44,740 nucleotides of DNA from Nitrospinaceae bacterium. Its GTDB lineage: Bacteria; Nitrospinota; Nitrospinia; Nitrospinales; JACRGP01. The notes under the pieces were generated by a model. That model did no database searches and was not told where the DNA came from. It was given only the letters and a program-made list of their open reading frames with translations. Position numbers and translations under genes: made by a program. Every line of letters starts with the position of its first letter. Within the stretch, counting starts at the first letter, position 1. Positions 33,179 through 41,247 of the stretch are shown piece after piece. The stretch spans positions 1-44,740 of the forward strand of contig JAJDBD010000010.1 in the NCBI GenBank assembly GCA_029261575.1, read 5' to 3'.

Positions 33179-34447
33179 ATGTTTTCCAAGGCGGTCGACG
33201 TCCCAAAAGCCGAAACCATTGTCGTTGGCAACGAGATCACCAGCGGCCTGGTCCAGGATACCAACTCCGCAACTATAGCCAGGCGTCTGCTGGAGGCGGG
33301 AGTGGACGTGTCCCGCGTTTCCATTGTGGGCGACGATGACAAGCAGATCGAAGACGCGGTGGTCGAGTCGCTTGGGCGCGTGAACCTTGTCGTCGTTACG
33401 GGCGGGTTGGGGGCAACCCACGACGACGTCACCAAAAATGTATTGGCCCGGATATTTGATTCCGGCTTGCGGCAGGACGACGACGTTCGCGCCAATATAG
33501 AACGGATATACCGGGAACGCGGCGGCGAGGTTTCTCCCCTGGCGTTAAAGCAATGCTGGGTGCCGGAGAAAGCGGAAATTTTATACAACGAAAAAGGCAC
33601 GGCCCCCGGACTATTATTTAAAAAAAATGAAAAAGTTCTGTTCGCCTTGCCGGGCGTTCCTTTGGAAATGGAACACCTTTTGGAAAAATACGTCCTCCCG
33701 CGCGCCGTCCGTTCTGGCGGAATTAAACTCGCCCATCGCATGCTCAAAACAACGGGGATCGCCGAATCCAGGCTTTGGGAACTGTTTGGCCCCATGGAGC
33801 CTTTGGAAAAAATGGCGATGGTCGCCTCCTTGCCTTCCCATCTGGGAGTCCGGATTCGCCTTTCCGTCTGGGGAAACACGGTAGAGGAGACTGTTCGCAA
33901 ACTGGACCTTGCGGAAAAATTTTTGCGAACCCAGATTGGCGAATATATTTTTGGCGTGGACGACGATACCCTGGAACAGGTTGTTGGAAGAATGTTGTCG
34001 CGCTCGGGCAGGAAAATAGCGGTGGCGGAATCCTGCACCGGCGGGTTGATCTCCCATCGCCTGACCAACGTTTCCGGAAGTTCTGAATATGTGCTGGAAA
34101 GCGCCGTGACCTACAGCAACGAAGCCAAGACGGCAAGGTTGGGCGTGGACGCGGCGCTCATCCAGGAACACGGCGCCGTGAGTCGGCCCGTGGCGGAAGC
34201 CATGGCGCGGGGCGTCCGCGAGTCTGCGGGGGCCGACGTGGGTTTGGCCGTGACTGGAATCGCGGGTCCGACCGGAGGCACGGACGATAAACCGGTGGGG
34301 CTGACTTTTATCGCTCTCAGCGCGGGAGAGCATACCCTGTGCGAAGAGTTTCGGTTTCATCAGGATCGCGTTCGCAATAAAGAACGCGCCGCGCAGGCGG
34401 CTCTCAACATGCTTCGCCTTTGGTTAACCTCAGCGGACGCCGAGTAG
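33179..34447 (+). CDS. cinA: CinA-like protein (MoCF domain plus nicotinamide-nucleotide amidohydrolase domain)
   Basis: 422 residues. The N-terminal MoCF/COG1058 domain (ETIVVGNEITSGLVQDTNS, VVVTGGLGATHDDVTKNVLA) is followed by an interdomain region and the C-terminal CinA domain (RKIAVAESCTGGLISHRLTN, VTYSNEAKTARLGVD, VGLAVTGIAGPTGGTDDKPVG). Together these act in pyridine-nucleotide recycling (NMN deamidation, ADP-ribose cleavage). ATG with AAGGA upstream. The 3' end overlaps the convergent rhomboid gene by 18 bp. Confidence 0.93.
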   Translation: MFSKAVDVPKAETIVVGNEITSGLVQDTNSATIARRLLEAGVDVSRVSIVGDDDKQIEDAVVESLGRVNLVVVTGGLGATHDDVTKNVLARIFDSGLRQDDDVRANIERIYRERGGEVSPLALKQCWVPEKAEILYNEKGTAPGLLFKKNEKVLFALPGVPLEMEHLLEKYVLPRAVRSGGIKLAHRMLKTTGIAESRLWELFGPMEPLEKMAMVASLPSHLGVRIRLSVWGNTVEETVRKLDLAEKFLRTQIGEYIFGVDDDTLEQVVGRMLSRSGRKIAVAESCTGGLISHRLTNVSGSSEYVLESAVTYSNEAKTARLGVDAALIQEHGAVSRPVAEAMARGVRESAGADVGLAVTGIAGPTGGTDDKPVGLTFIALSAGEHTLCEEFRFHQDRVRNKERAAQAALNMLRLWLTSADAE

Positions 34448-35083
34448 GCCCATCGCCTTGGATTTGAAAGGCAGGATGAAAAAGAACCCGGCGGCGAAGC
34501 CTCCGATGTGGGCGAACCAAGCCACCCCTCCCTCCAGGTAGAGACTGCTGGAAATTTGTATGCCCAGCCAGATCAGCAATAAAACTATGGCCGGGATGCG
34601 CACGACGGTTACAAAAAATCCAAGGAAAATCAGCGTGCGGATTTTTGCAAAAGGAAACAAAACCAGATAGGCGCCCAGGATTCCAGAAATCGCGCCGCTC
34701 GCGCCCACCATGGGAATCTGGGAATTCAGGTCCGAGGCCATATGGCCAAAGGCCGCCAGCGCTCCGCATAAAAGGTAAAATAGCAGAAACCTGAATTTCC
34801 CCAGAACGTCTTCGATATTGTCGCCGAAAATCCATAGAAAAAGCAGGTTTCCCGCCAGATGCATGAATCCGGAGTGGATGAACATGGAGGAAAATATCGT
34901 AGAATAAAACTCCACCGGGGAGTGAATGAAATTGATGGGGACCAGGCTGTAAACGTTGAACAGCGCCGCCTCGTTTTGAGGTTCGAGGTTTCCCCAGATA
35001 AACACGGCGACGTTGGCGACAATGATCGCAGTGGTGAGCAGGGGAAAGGCGTCTGTGGGATTTTCGTCTCGTAAAGGAATCAT
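34430..35083 (-). CDS. Rhomboid-family intramembrane serine protease
   Basis: 217 residues with about six helices. The catalytic Ser is in MVGASGAISGILGAYLVLFP (GASG motif), the His partner is in WFAHIGGFAAGFFF, and the HSGFMHLAGNLLFLWIFGD segment (oxyanion/loop His and Asn) is conserved. All catalytic residues are present, so it should be active. Substrates are unknown. ATG preceded by GGCGGGA. Confidence 0.93.
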   Translation of the reverse strand: MIPLRDENPTDAFPLLTTAIIVANVAVFIWGNLEPQNEAALFNVYSLVPINFIHSPVEFYSTIFSSMFIHSGFMHLAGNLLFLWIFGDNIEDVLGKFRFLLFYLLCGALAAFGHMASDLNSQIPMVGASGAISGILGAYLVLFPFAKIRTLIFLGFFVTVVRIPAIVLLLIWLGIQISSSLYLEGGVAWFAHIGGFAAGFFFILPFKSKAMGLLGVR

Positions 35084-35169
35084 TCCCGCCGCGTTTAATT
35101 CCGCTTGGGTTGTATGTTAAACTCAATCAAGGCGCTCTTAGGGCCGACCCATTATAGGAAAGAAAGTTC

Positions 35170-37599
35170 ATGAACGAAAGCAACCATCTGCCCGTATTGA
35201 GAACCCGAGAGGAATCCCTGGTTCCGCAACAGCGGCCGGACGAATCTCAGGATTGGGTGATCGAGACCTACCGCAAACATCGGTTGGCCGAGGCCAGCGT
35301 GGAATTGGACGCCATGCTGGACGGGGGCAGGGGACGGTCCAACTACATCAAACCCGTTCTACTCGATATCAATCCCGCCAATTTCCGGCAGAGCGTGCAG
35401 GACAAGGTCTTCCCCGTTTACCGCGAGGTCGATGAAAACCTGCTGGACGTCTCCAAGGAAAAAGTCATGCTCGAGGCCGGAGCGGGCATGGGGAAAACGG
35501 CCTTCCTTAAAGTTTATGAAGAGGCCATGCTGGCGGGCGAACCGCATCCGGTTTACCCCATGCCAATTTATTTTCATTTGGGGGCCTTGCCGGATGGCAC
35601 AGGCTTCACGCAATATTTTAATTTTGTATGCGACCAAACTCTTAAAGTAGTTTTAAAAGAAAAGGTCGACGATCCTGATCTGGAACTGGACGAGAATCGG
35701 CTGTTGGCAACCATCCGGTCGATCATGAAAAGCAGTCGGGCGCTTTTTTTGCTGGATGGACTCGACCTCCTGGCGCCCGAAGACCGGTTCGCCGTCTATT
35801 TCGACGTCATGGTCGAAGCCCACGCCATGAAAAGCAATTTCGTAGTTCTCGCCGCACGCTCTATCAATTTTGGTCCCATGGCAACCGTTTCCATAATCAA
35901 ACGAGGAGAAGAGGCCGCGTTCCGCATCAAAATGCAGGAAGTCGAAGACCGCGATATGAACGCCTTTTTAGGGAAAGCCTACAACAAGCCGATGGAGCAT
36001 TTGCGTCTCTGGCGCGGGGAACTGTTCGACACGCCGCTTTTACTGAAAATGATTCGCTCCCTGTTCGACGCGGAATTATTGGAAGGGATTGAGACCCAGA
36101 GCGAATTATACGGCGCGGGTTTTCGTCTGAGCCTGTCCCTCGAAAATCAGGACGAGGGGAAGATCGGTCGGCTGTTGGACGAATTGGCGAAGCTCGCCTG
36201 CCAGCAAGTCTTGCGGGGAGATTTCCAAAAATTTGAAGACGCCGATTCCGGTTTTGATAAAAGCGCGCTGAGTTTCCCCGGACAATCTCCGCCAACCGAT
36301 CAACCGGTTGCGGTCAATCCGTTGCTGGACGGGGAAGACTTTATTCCCGCTTTGCGGGGCGTTCTTCAGCAAACCGCCAAACGGTGGGAGTTCCGGCATC
36401 ACTCGTTTCAGGAATATTTTGCCGCCAAAGGGTTGGCGGCGGATAGCGATTGGAAGTCGGTCGTGAAGAAACACTGCCGCGACAAAAAGTGGGCCGGGGT
36501 GATTCGGTTTTTTGCCGGATTGAAGCCGTCTCTCAACGACGAATTGTTTGACGTCTTGTTGGAGGAAGGAGCTGTCTTTTTAGCGGGCAAGTGTTTGCAC
36601 GAAGCCACACAACTTTCCGAACGCTATCAATTACTTGTAAAACAATTATTGAAGCTCCAGTGCAAAAACGCCCATCCGGAATTTGCTTCTTTCCGGTTGA
36701 TCAACGAAACAGACGTGCTTGCCGCTTGGGGCGTCGAGGCTCTAAAAGACAGGCTCGCCAATCTTTTGCGCCGGGAAAAACGCGACGGTCGTATTTTATA
36801 CGGACTCGTTGAAATATTGGCGTTCGTTTATGGCGTCAATTTCAGTAAGGCGATCGACGAACAGGACGACAGCCCGTTGCATGCCATCCCGGAATTGCGC
36901 GGATTTTTTGCGGAGCATAAAGACCCCGATCAGGTGAAGAAGGCGACCATAAAAAAATGGAGCGAAAGGGTCACGGTTGCAGCCCGTAAATTTATCTATC
37001 AGGAAGAAGACGACGAAGAAGATAAAATTTATCTAAGGGAATACTCCATCATGAGGTATCCGGTCACCAACGCCCTGTATCGGGAGTACGACCCGAACCA
37101 TGAGCTGGCGTATCCAAAGTATTCCTGGGAACCGGACCAACCGGTATTGGGCGTGAATTACTACGAGGCGGTTGTTTTTGCCCTTTGGCTCGGCTTGCGA
37201 TTGCCGACGGAATACGAATGGGAAAAAGCCGCCCGCGGGGTGGACGACCGGATTTATCCCTGGGGAGAAGCCAGCGGCTATCAGGCGGGATTTGCCAATA
37301 CCGCGGACTTTGTCCTGGGCCGCACGAACCCGGTGACGGAGCATGAAGTCGGCGTCTCTCCCTATGGATGCTGGGACATGGCCGGGAACGTTTGGGAATG
37401 GTGCGCCCCCTTGCAAGGCTCGGTCATGACCACCCAGAATATCGCGCGCGGCGGCTCCTGGTTGAATTACCTGGTCCACGCCAAATGCACTTATCGAAAT
37501 TCGTTTGATCCCGCCGAGCGATCCATGACGGCGGGATTCCGTTGCGTGAGCAAACCCAAAACGTTTTTGGAAGAAGATCAGGATGAGCGCGAGGATTAA
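35170..37599 (+). CDS. STAND/NACHT-type NTPase fused to FGE-sulfatase-like domain
   Basis: 809 residues. N-terminal effector-like region without a recognised domain (1-95), NTPase core with Walker A EAGAGMGKTAFLK (102-114, Lys109), Walker B ALFLLDGLDLL (191-201, Asp196) and an AARS sensor. A winged-helix-like end follows with EFRHHSFQEYFAAKGLA (407-423), the classic NACHT/NLR signature. Then comes an alpha-helical region (about 430-600) and a C-terminal FGE/C-type-lectin fold (about 605-793; YPVTNALYREY, GVNYYEAVVFALWLGLRLPT, DMAGNVWEWCAPL, ARGGSWLNYLVHAKCTYRNS). It ends in an acidic tail. The FGE Cys pair is reduced to one Cys (C773). ATG has an AGGAAAG site. This is the architecture of a bacterial NLR-like sensor; defence or signalling role is inference. 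Confidence 0.85.
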   Translation: MNESNHLPVLRTREESLVPQQRPDESQDWVIETYRKHRLAEASVELDAMLDGGRGRSNYIKPVLLDINPANFRQSVQDKVFPVYREVDENLLDVSKEKVMLEAGAGMGKTAFLKVYEEAMLAGEPHPVYPMPIYFHLGALPDGTGFTQYFNFVCDQTLKVVLKEKVDDPDLELDENRLLATIRSIMKSSRALFLLDGLDLLAPEDRFAVYFDVMVEAHAMKSNFVVLAARSINFGPMATVSIIKRGEEAAFRIKMQEVEDRDMNAFLGKAYNKPMEHLRLWRGELFDTPLLLKMIRSLFDAELLEGIETQSELYGAGFRLSLSLENQDEGKIGRLLDELAKLACQQVLRGDFQKFEDADSGFDKSALSFPGQSPPTDQPVAVNPLLDGEDFIPALRGVLQQTAKRWEFRHHSFQEYFAAKGLAADSDWKSVVKKHCRDKKWAGVIRFFAGLKPSLNDELFDVLLEEGAVFLAGKCLHEATQLSERYQLLVKQLLKLQCKNAHPEFASFRLINETDVLAAWGVEALKDRLANLLRREKRDGRILYGLVEILAFVYGVNFSKAIDEQDDSPLHAIPELRGFFAEHKDPDQVKKATIKKWSERVTVAARKFIYQEEDDEEDKIYLREYSIMRYPVTNALYREYDPNHELAYPKYSWEPDQPVLGVNYYEAVVFALWLGLRLPTEYEWEKAARGVDDRIYPWGEASGYQAGFANTADFVLGRTNPVTEHEVGVSPYGCWDMAGNVWEWCAPLQGSVMTTQNIARGGSWLNYLVHAKCTYRNSFDPAERSMTAGFRCVSKPKTFLEEDQDERED

Positions 37600-37723
37600 C
37601 GAATCCAGAGCGCCTGACTTTTTCGCTCAAGGTTTCAGCCCTGCGCTTCGATATGTTTGTAATAAGGTTGAAAGGGCGTCGAGAATCAAGGGTTTTCCAG
37701 GGCCTCGTTGCGTTTAGTTTTAC

Positions 37724-37753
37724 TTGACAAGTCCAGAGTCTGATTTCTATCAT
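37724..37753 (+). promoter_or_regulatory. Candidate sigma-70 promoter of the regulator-motAB unit
   Basis: TTGACA (37724-37729), 18-bp spacer, TATCAT (37748-37753). It lies about 43 bp before the TTG start of the response regulator. No sigma-28 (TAAA-N15-GCCGATAA) promoter was seen here. Confidence 0.5.
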
Positions 37754-37795
37754 TCATAAACAAAAACAATTTCTCGTGTCGGGAAGGAAACGGCG

Positions 37796-39142
37796 TTGAA
37801 TCATCCTCTCCAAGCAAAAAAAATTCTTTGCATCGACGACGACCAGGATCTGATCAAACTGGTGAGCGATCTGTTGTCCAAGTCCTATGGAAAAGAAGTT
37901 TTGGAAATTCACCACGCCTTGTCCAGCCAGGAAGGCCTCGACCTGGTAGAGAAAACATCCCCCGACATTGTGCTCAGCGATATCAACCTGCCGGAGATGG
38001 ACGGATTTGAAGTGTGTCGAAAAATCCGGGCGTCCTCTCTGCGTCCCGCCGTCATTCTGATGTCCGCTTACGATTCCGAAAGCGATAACGCGACCCGGGC
38101 GTCCGAAGCGGGGGCCGACGCCTTTTTATCCAAACCCATCAAAAAGGGCGAATTGTTGTTCGTCGTCAACTTTGTGTTGCGGGCCGCGCAACTCAACAAC
38201 GCCCTGCATGAAAAAAACGCGCAACTCGAAGAATCGTTGGGTCGGGTAAAATCTTTTCATGAAAAGCTGGAAACGTTGAACGAAGAGGTTAGGAATGATA
38301 AAGCCCGCATGGACTCCAACCTCAGCGAGATGGTTGCACTGAACTCCCGGTTGGAAGATAAAAACGCCCAGATCACCTCCATGATGCAAGAGGTGGAAAG
38401 CCGGTTTGAATCCACCGTGGGGTTGCTGTCCAGTATCATCGAACTCAGGCAGGCGGATCATCAGGGACACTCCGAAAGGGTGGCAGAAATCGCCTGTATC
38501 ATCGGGGAAAAGCTGGGACTCTCGGACCATCAATTGCAAAACATAAAAATTGCCGCCCGATTGCATGAGTTGGGGATCATCAGCCTTCCGAGCGTTAAAC
38601 AGGAGCAGGCTTTGGACGAGGAGCAAGGTCGGGCTAAAAGCAACCATCCCCTTGTCGGCGAGATGCTTTTAAAAAGTTTTCCCGGCTTCGAAATGGTTGC
38701 CGGAATCATCCGTCACTTGCACGAGAACGTAGACGGTTCCGGCCTTCCCGACAATTTGCATGGAGATCGAATCCCAATCGGGTCCCGCGTGATTTCCGTT
38801 GCGAGTTTTTTCGACCACGAGCGAATAACCCATCCGGATAAAAGCCTCCACCAGGTTGTGGAACTCATGCGTGAAAAGGGCGGCGTCTGGTTTGACGAGC
38901 AGGTATTAAGCTATTTGCAGGACTTTGTCGATTCAGAGGATCAGTTTTTTCAGGAAAGCACCATGGACTGTTCGGTTTTTGGTTTGAAAGAAGGCATGGA
39001 GCTGGCGTCGGATATTTATTCAGAATCCGGGATCAATTTGTTGCGCAAAGGGACGATAATGAATAGGGAAGTTCTGGCGAAAGTTTTGAAGTTTCACAAC
39101 GTTGATCCGATCGTGGGTCCGCTAAAAATCAGGCAAGGATAA
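37796..39142 (+). CDS. Response regulator with degenerate HD-GYP output domain
   Basis: 448 residues starting at TTG with a GGAAGGA site. The receiver domain (about 8-125) has the phospho-acceptor Asp62 in VLSDINLPEMDG, acidic pocket Asp14-16 and Lys113 in LSKPI. A coiled coil (130-205) leads to an HD-like domain (208-345). The metal/catalytic HD is changed to His257-Glu258 (ARLHELGIISLP), and the GYP motif is GLP at 316-318 (NVDGSGLPDNL). It is unclear whether it still hydrolyses c-di-GMP. It lies 3 bp before motA, so it probably controls or tunes the motor in the same operon. Confidence 0.88.
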   Translation: MNHPLQAKKILCIDDDQDLIKLVSDLLSKSYGKEVLEIHHALSSQEGLDLVEKTSPDIVLSDINLPEMDGFEVCRKIRASSLRPAVILMSAYDSESDNATRASEAGADAFLSKPIKKGELLFVVNFVLRAAQLNNALHEKNAQLEESLGRVKSFHEKLETLNEEVRNDKARMDSNLSEMVALNSRLEDKNAQITSMMQEVESRFESTVGLLSSIIELRQADHQGHSERVAEIACIIGEKLGLSDHQLQNIKIAARLHELGIISLPSVKQEQALDEEQGRAKSNHPLVGEMLLKSFPGFEMVAGIIRHLHENVDGSGLPDNLHGDRIPIGSRVISVASFFDHERITHPDKSLHQVVELMREKGGVWFDEQVLSYLQDFVDSEDQFFQESTMDCSVFGLKEGMELASDIYSESGINLLRKGTIMNREVLAKVLKFHNVDPIVGPLKIRQG

Positions 39143-39145
39143 TTC

Positions 39146-39946
39146 ATGGATTTTGCAACCCTGGTAGGGGTGTTCGCGGGAATCGGGCTGGTCATTTCAT
39201 CGATTCTTCTAAACAGCGGTCTGGATCTGTTTTGGAGTCTACCTTCCGCTATGATCGTTCTGGGAGGAACCTTCGCCGCCACGCTGATCGCTTTTCCATT
39301 GAACGAATTGCTGCGGGTGGTCGGCCTTTTCCTCAAAGTGTTTTTTGTAAAAAAAACCGACCTCAACGAATTGATTGAAACCATGGTGACCATTTGCAAC
39401 GTGGCCCGCAAGGGCGGCGTGTTGGCCATCGAGTCCAAGTTGAACGACGTCGACAACACCTTCCTTAAAAAGGGCCTGCAGTTGACGGTAGACGGCAAGG
39501 ACGAGGCCACCGTCAACAGCCTGATGAAACGCGAGATCAAACAAATTCAGAAATCACATAAGGACGGCTGGGAGATTTTCAGCGAGATGGGCAAGTTCGC
39601 CCCGGCTTTTGGAATGATCGGGACCCTGATTGGTTTGATTCAAATGTTGGCCGCGTTGAGCGACGTCAATTCCGTCGGACCCAGAATGGCGGTGGCCCTG
39701 ATCACCACGTTTTACGGCGCCTTGCTGGCCAACTTGTTGTTCCTTCCCATGACCGTAAAATTGAAGCGGCGCAGTTCCACGGACACTTTGGAAATGAACC
39801 TGGTCCTGGAAGGAATTTCCTACATACGAAAAGGCGTCAACCCGCGCTTCATGCAGGACATACTCGAAAACTATGTCGACTCGGCTCAGGGCAAGAAAGT
39901 CGGCAAGGAAGAAATGGAAAAAAAACAACCCAAGGTTAAAAAATAA
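39146..39946 (+). CDS. motA: Flagellar stator protein MotA
   Basis: 266 residues with four membrane helices. Conserved Pro153 and Pro201 (in FAPAFGMIGTLIG and LLFLPMTVKLKRR) match the two MotA prolines, and the cytoplasmic domain has Arg88 and Glu96, which correspond to the FliG-contact charges. Length fits the PomA/MotA short form. With MotB it forms the ion-driven stator. 3 bp after the regulator, 3 bp before motB. Confidence 0.95.
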   Translation: MDFATLVGVFAGIGLVISSILLNSGLDLFWSLPSAMIVLGGTFAATLIAFPLNELLRVVGLFLKVFFVKKTDLNELIETMVTICNVARKGGVLAIESKLNDVDNTFLKKGLQLTVDGKDEATVNSLMKREIKQIQKSHKDGWEIFSEMGKFAPAFGMIGTLIGLIQMLAALSDVNSVGPRMAVALITTFYGALLANLLFLPMTVKLKRRSSTDTLEMNLVLEGISYIRKGVNPRFMQDILENYVDSAQGKKVGKEEMEKKQPKVKK

Positions 39947-39949
39947 GCC

Positions 39950-40807
39950 ATGGCTGTCAGCAAACCTCCTTTAAAACCGAGGATAGGGAAAGCCCCTCCG
40001 CCGCCCAGAGAGTCTCCAGATTCTCATGAAGACGACGACGACCATTTGCATGAAGGGGACGAAGGATTGCCGGGATGGATTGTGACCTTTGCCGATCTGG
40101 TCACGCTCCTGATGGTTTTTTTCATTCTTCTTTTTGCCATGGGCACGGTGCAGGAAGAAAAATGGATTCAAATCAAACAATCCCTCAAAGCCGCGTTGGG
40201 AAAAGAATCGGCTGAAAATGTAGGCGTCCGCGAAGGATTGGATGTTTTGAAGGACAATTTGGACGAGGAAACCATTCACGCCGTCGACGAAGTGGGCGCC
40301 ATGGTGGCGAAGGAGATGCAGGATATCGTCACCGAGGTCGAGGAATTTGTTTACAAAAACAAAATGTCGGGGCAGGTCGACGTGGAGACGGACGAACGCG
40401 GCGCCGTCATCACTATTTCAGATACGGTATTGTTTCCGCCCGGCGCGTCGGCCCTGACTACAGCGGGTTCGGACGTGTTAAAGGACGTTTTCGATTTGTT
40501 GCGCCAGTTCGATTACGACGTAAAAATTGAAGGCCATACCGACAACACGCCGATAAACACGCCGCGGTTTCCTTCCAATTGGGAGCTTTCCGCCTCCCGC
40601 GCCAGCGAGGTTGCGCGCATGCTGGTGATCGAGGGATTCCCTCCCGAAAAACTTTCCGTCCAGGGATTTGCCGAGTTCCGCCCCAAAGTTAAAAACGACA
40701 CCTATAAAAACCGGGCGCGCAACCGCAGGATAGAAATCGTTTACCAACGCGGTAGCGTGCGCAGTAAAATGGTGAACGTGTTGCGAAAAAACAGCGTGGG
40801 TCCCTGA
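39950..40807 (+). CDS. motB: Flagellar stator protein MotB
   Basis: 285 residues: a cytoplasmic acidic N-terminus with GLPGWIVTFADLVTLLMVFF, Asp49 being the ion-binding residue, one helix (about 44-62), a linker, and a C-terminal OmpA-like peptidoglycan-binding domain (VKIEGHTDNTPINTPRFPS, NWELSASRASEVARMLVIEG, VQGFAEFRPKVKND, NRRIEI). It anchors the stator to the wall. Whether the coupling ion is proton or sodium cannot be decided by eye. Confidence 0.95.
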   Translation: MAVSKPPLKPRIGKAPPPPRESPDSHEDDDDHLHEGDEGLPGWIVTFADLVTLLMVFFILLFAMGTVQEEKWIQIKQSLKAALGKESAENVGVREGLDVLKDNLDEETIHAVDEVGAMVAKEMQDIVTEVEEFVYKNKMSGQVDVETDERGAVITISDTVLFPPGASALTTAGSDVLKDVFDLLRQFDYDVKIEGHTDNTPINTPRFPSNWELSASRASEVARMLVIEGFPPEKLSVQGFAEFRPKVKNDTYKNRARNRRIEIVYQRGSVRSKMVNVLRKNSVGP

Positions 40808-40848
40808 CTCTTTCCCGCGGAAATTTCCATCAAAGATCGACCCCTCCC

Positions 40849-41124
40849 TAGGGTCAGGACTCATTAATTCTGTACAATTCTGTTCTGAATAGAGGGCATA
40901 GATGCAAGGAAAGCAAGCGCAGGGAAGTGTTCATCTACTTTCAAGCTTGTTTGACGTAGCAGGTATGCCCTCTATTCAGAACCCCTTGGGGCGCCGTTAA
41001 TTTTAGTATCTGGACAGCGCAAGCCGCTTGCGATTAGCTCTGGCTAGGCGCTACGCAACTTGCGTTGCCATCTATCAAAAATTCTCTGGCGCAGAATGGA
41101 CAGAATTAATGAGTCCTGACCCTA
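40849..41124 (+). mobile_element. MITE-like non-coding element with 23-24-bp terminal inverted repeats and TA duplication
   Basis: The ends are perfect inverted repeats: GGGTCAGGACTCATTAATTC plus TGT (40851-40873) and its exact complement (41100-41122), flanked by TA on both sides (40849-40850, 41123-41124). Inside lies a second perfect 18-bp inverted repeat (40883-40900 and 40964-40981; TTCTGAATAGAGGGCATA and complement) and a small hairpin CGCAAG-CCG-CTTGCG (41018-41032). No ORF is present. TA duplication with terminal inverted repeats is the hallmark of IS630/Tc1-mariner-type elements, so this is probably a non-autonomous derivative inserted between motB and ribD. No transposase is in the window. 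Confidence 0.82.
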
Positions 41125-41139
41125 CATAAAGCTTTTTGA

Positions 41140-41185
41140 CAAGGTTCAAGTATTTTGATAACTTGAAAAATCCTTGTTTTATTTT
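41140..41185 (+). terminator. Probable terminator displaced from motB by the insertion
   Basis: Stem CAAGG-TTCAAGT / ACTTGAA-(AAAT)-CCTTG (41140-41151 and 41161-41176) with loop ATTTTGATA, then TTTTATTTT. It lies 332 bp after the motB stop and immediately after the MITE. Before the insertion it would have been about 57 bp from motB. Confidence 0.55.
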
Positions 41186-41247
41186 GGCTTGCGCGATCAA
41201 TCCCTCCGCTGGTTTCATCCCTTGGCGGAATTGGCGGATAACTTTCA

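Noticed and set aside
35170-37599. Diversity-generating retroelement target (FGE/C-type-lectin C-terminus)
   Set aside because: The C-terminal fold fits known targets, but no reverse transcriptase gene and no template repeat resembling the 3' end of this gene are seen in the window.
40981-41090. tRNA or structured small RNA inside the mobile element
   Set aside because: Hairpins are present, but no cloverleaf or CCA end; they are better explained as parts of the inverted-repeat element.
41125-41247. FMN riboswitch before ribD
   Set aside because: The leader is short and lacks the conserved RFN-element segments; only a terminator hairpin of the upstream operon is visible.
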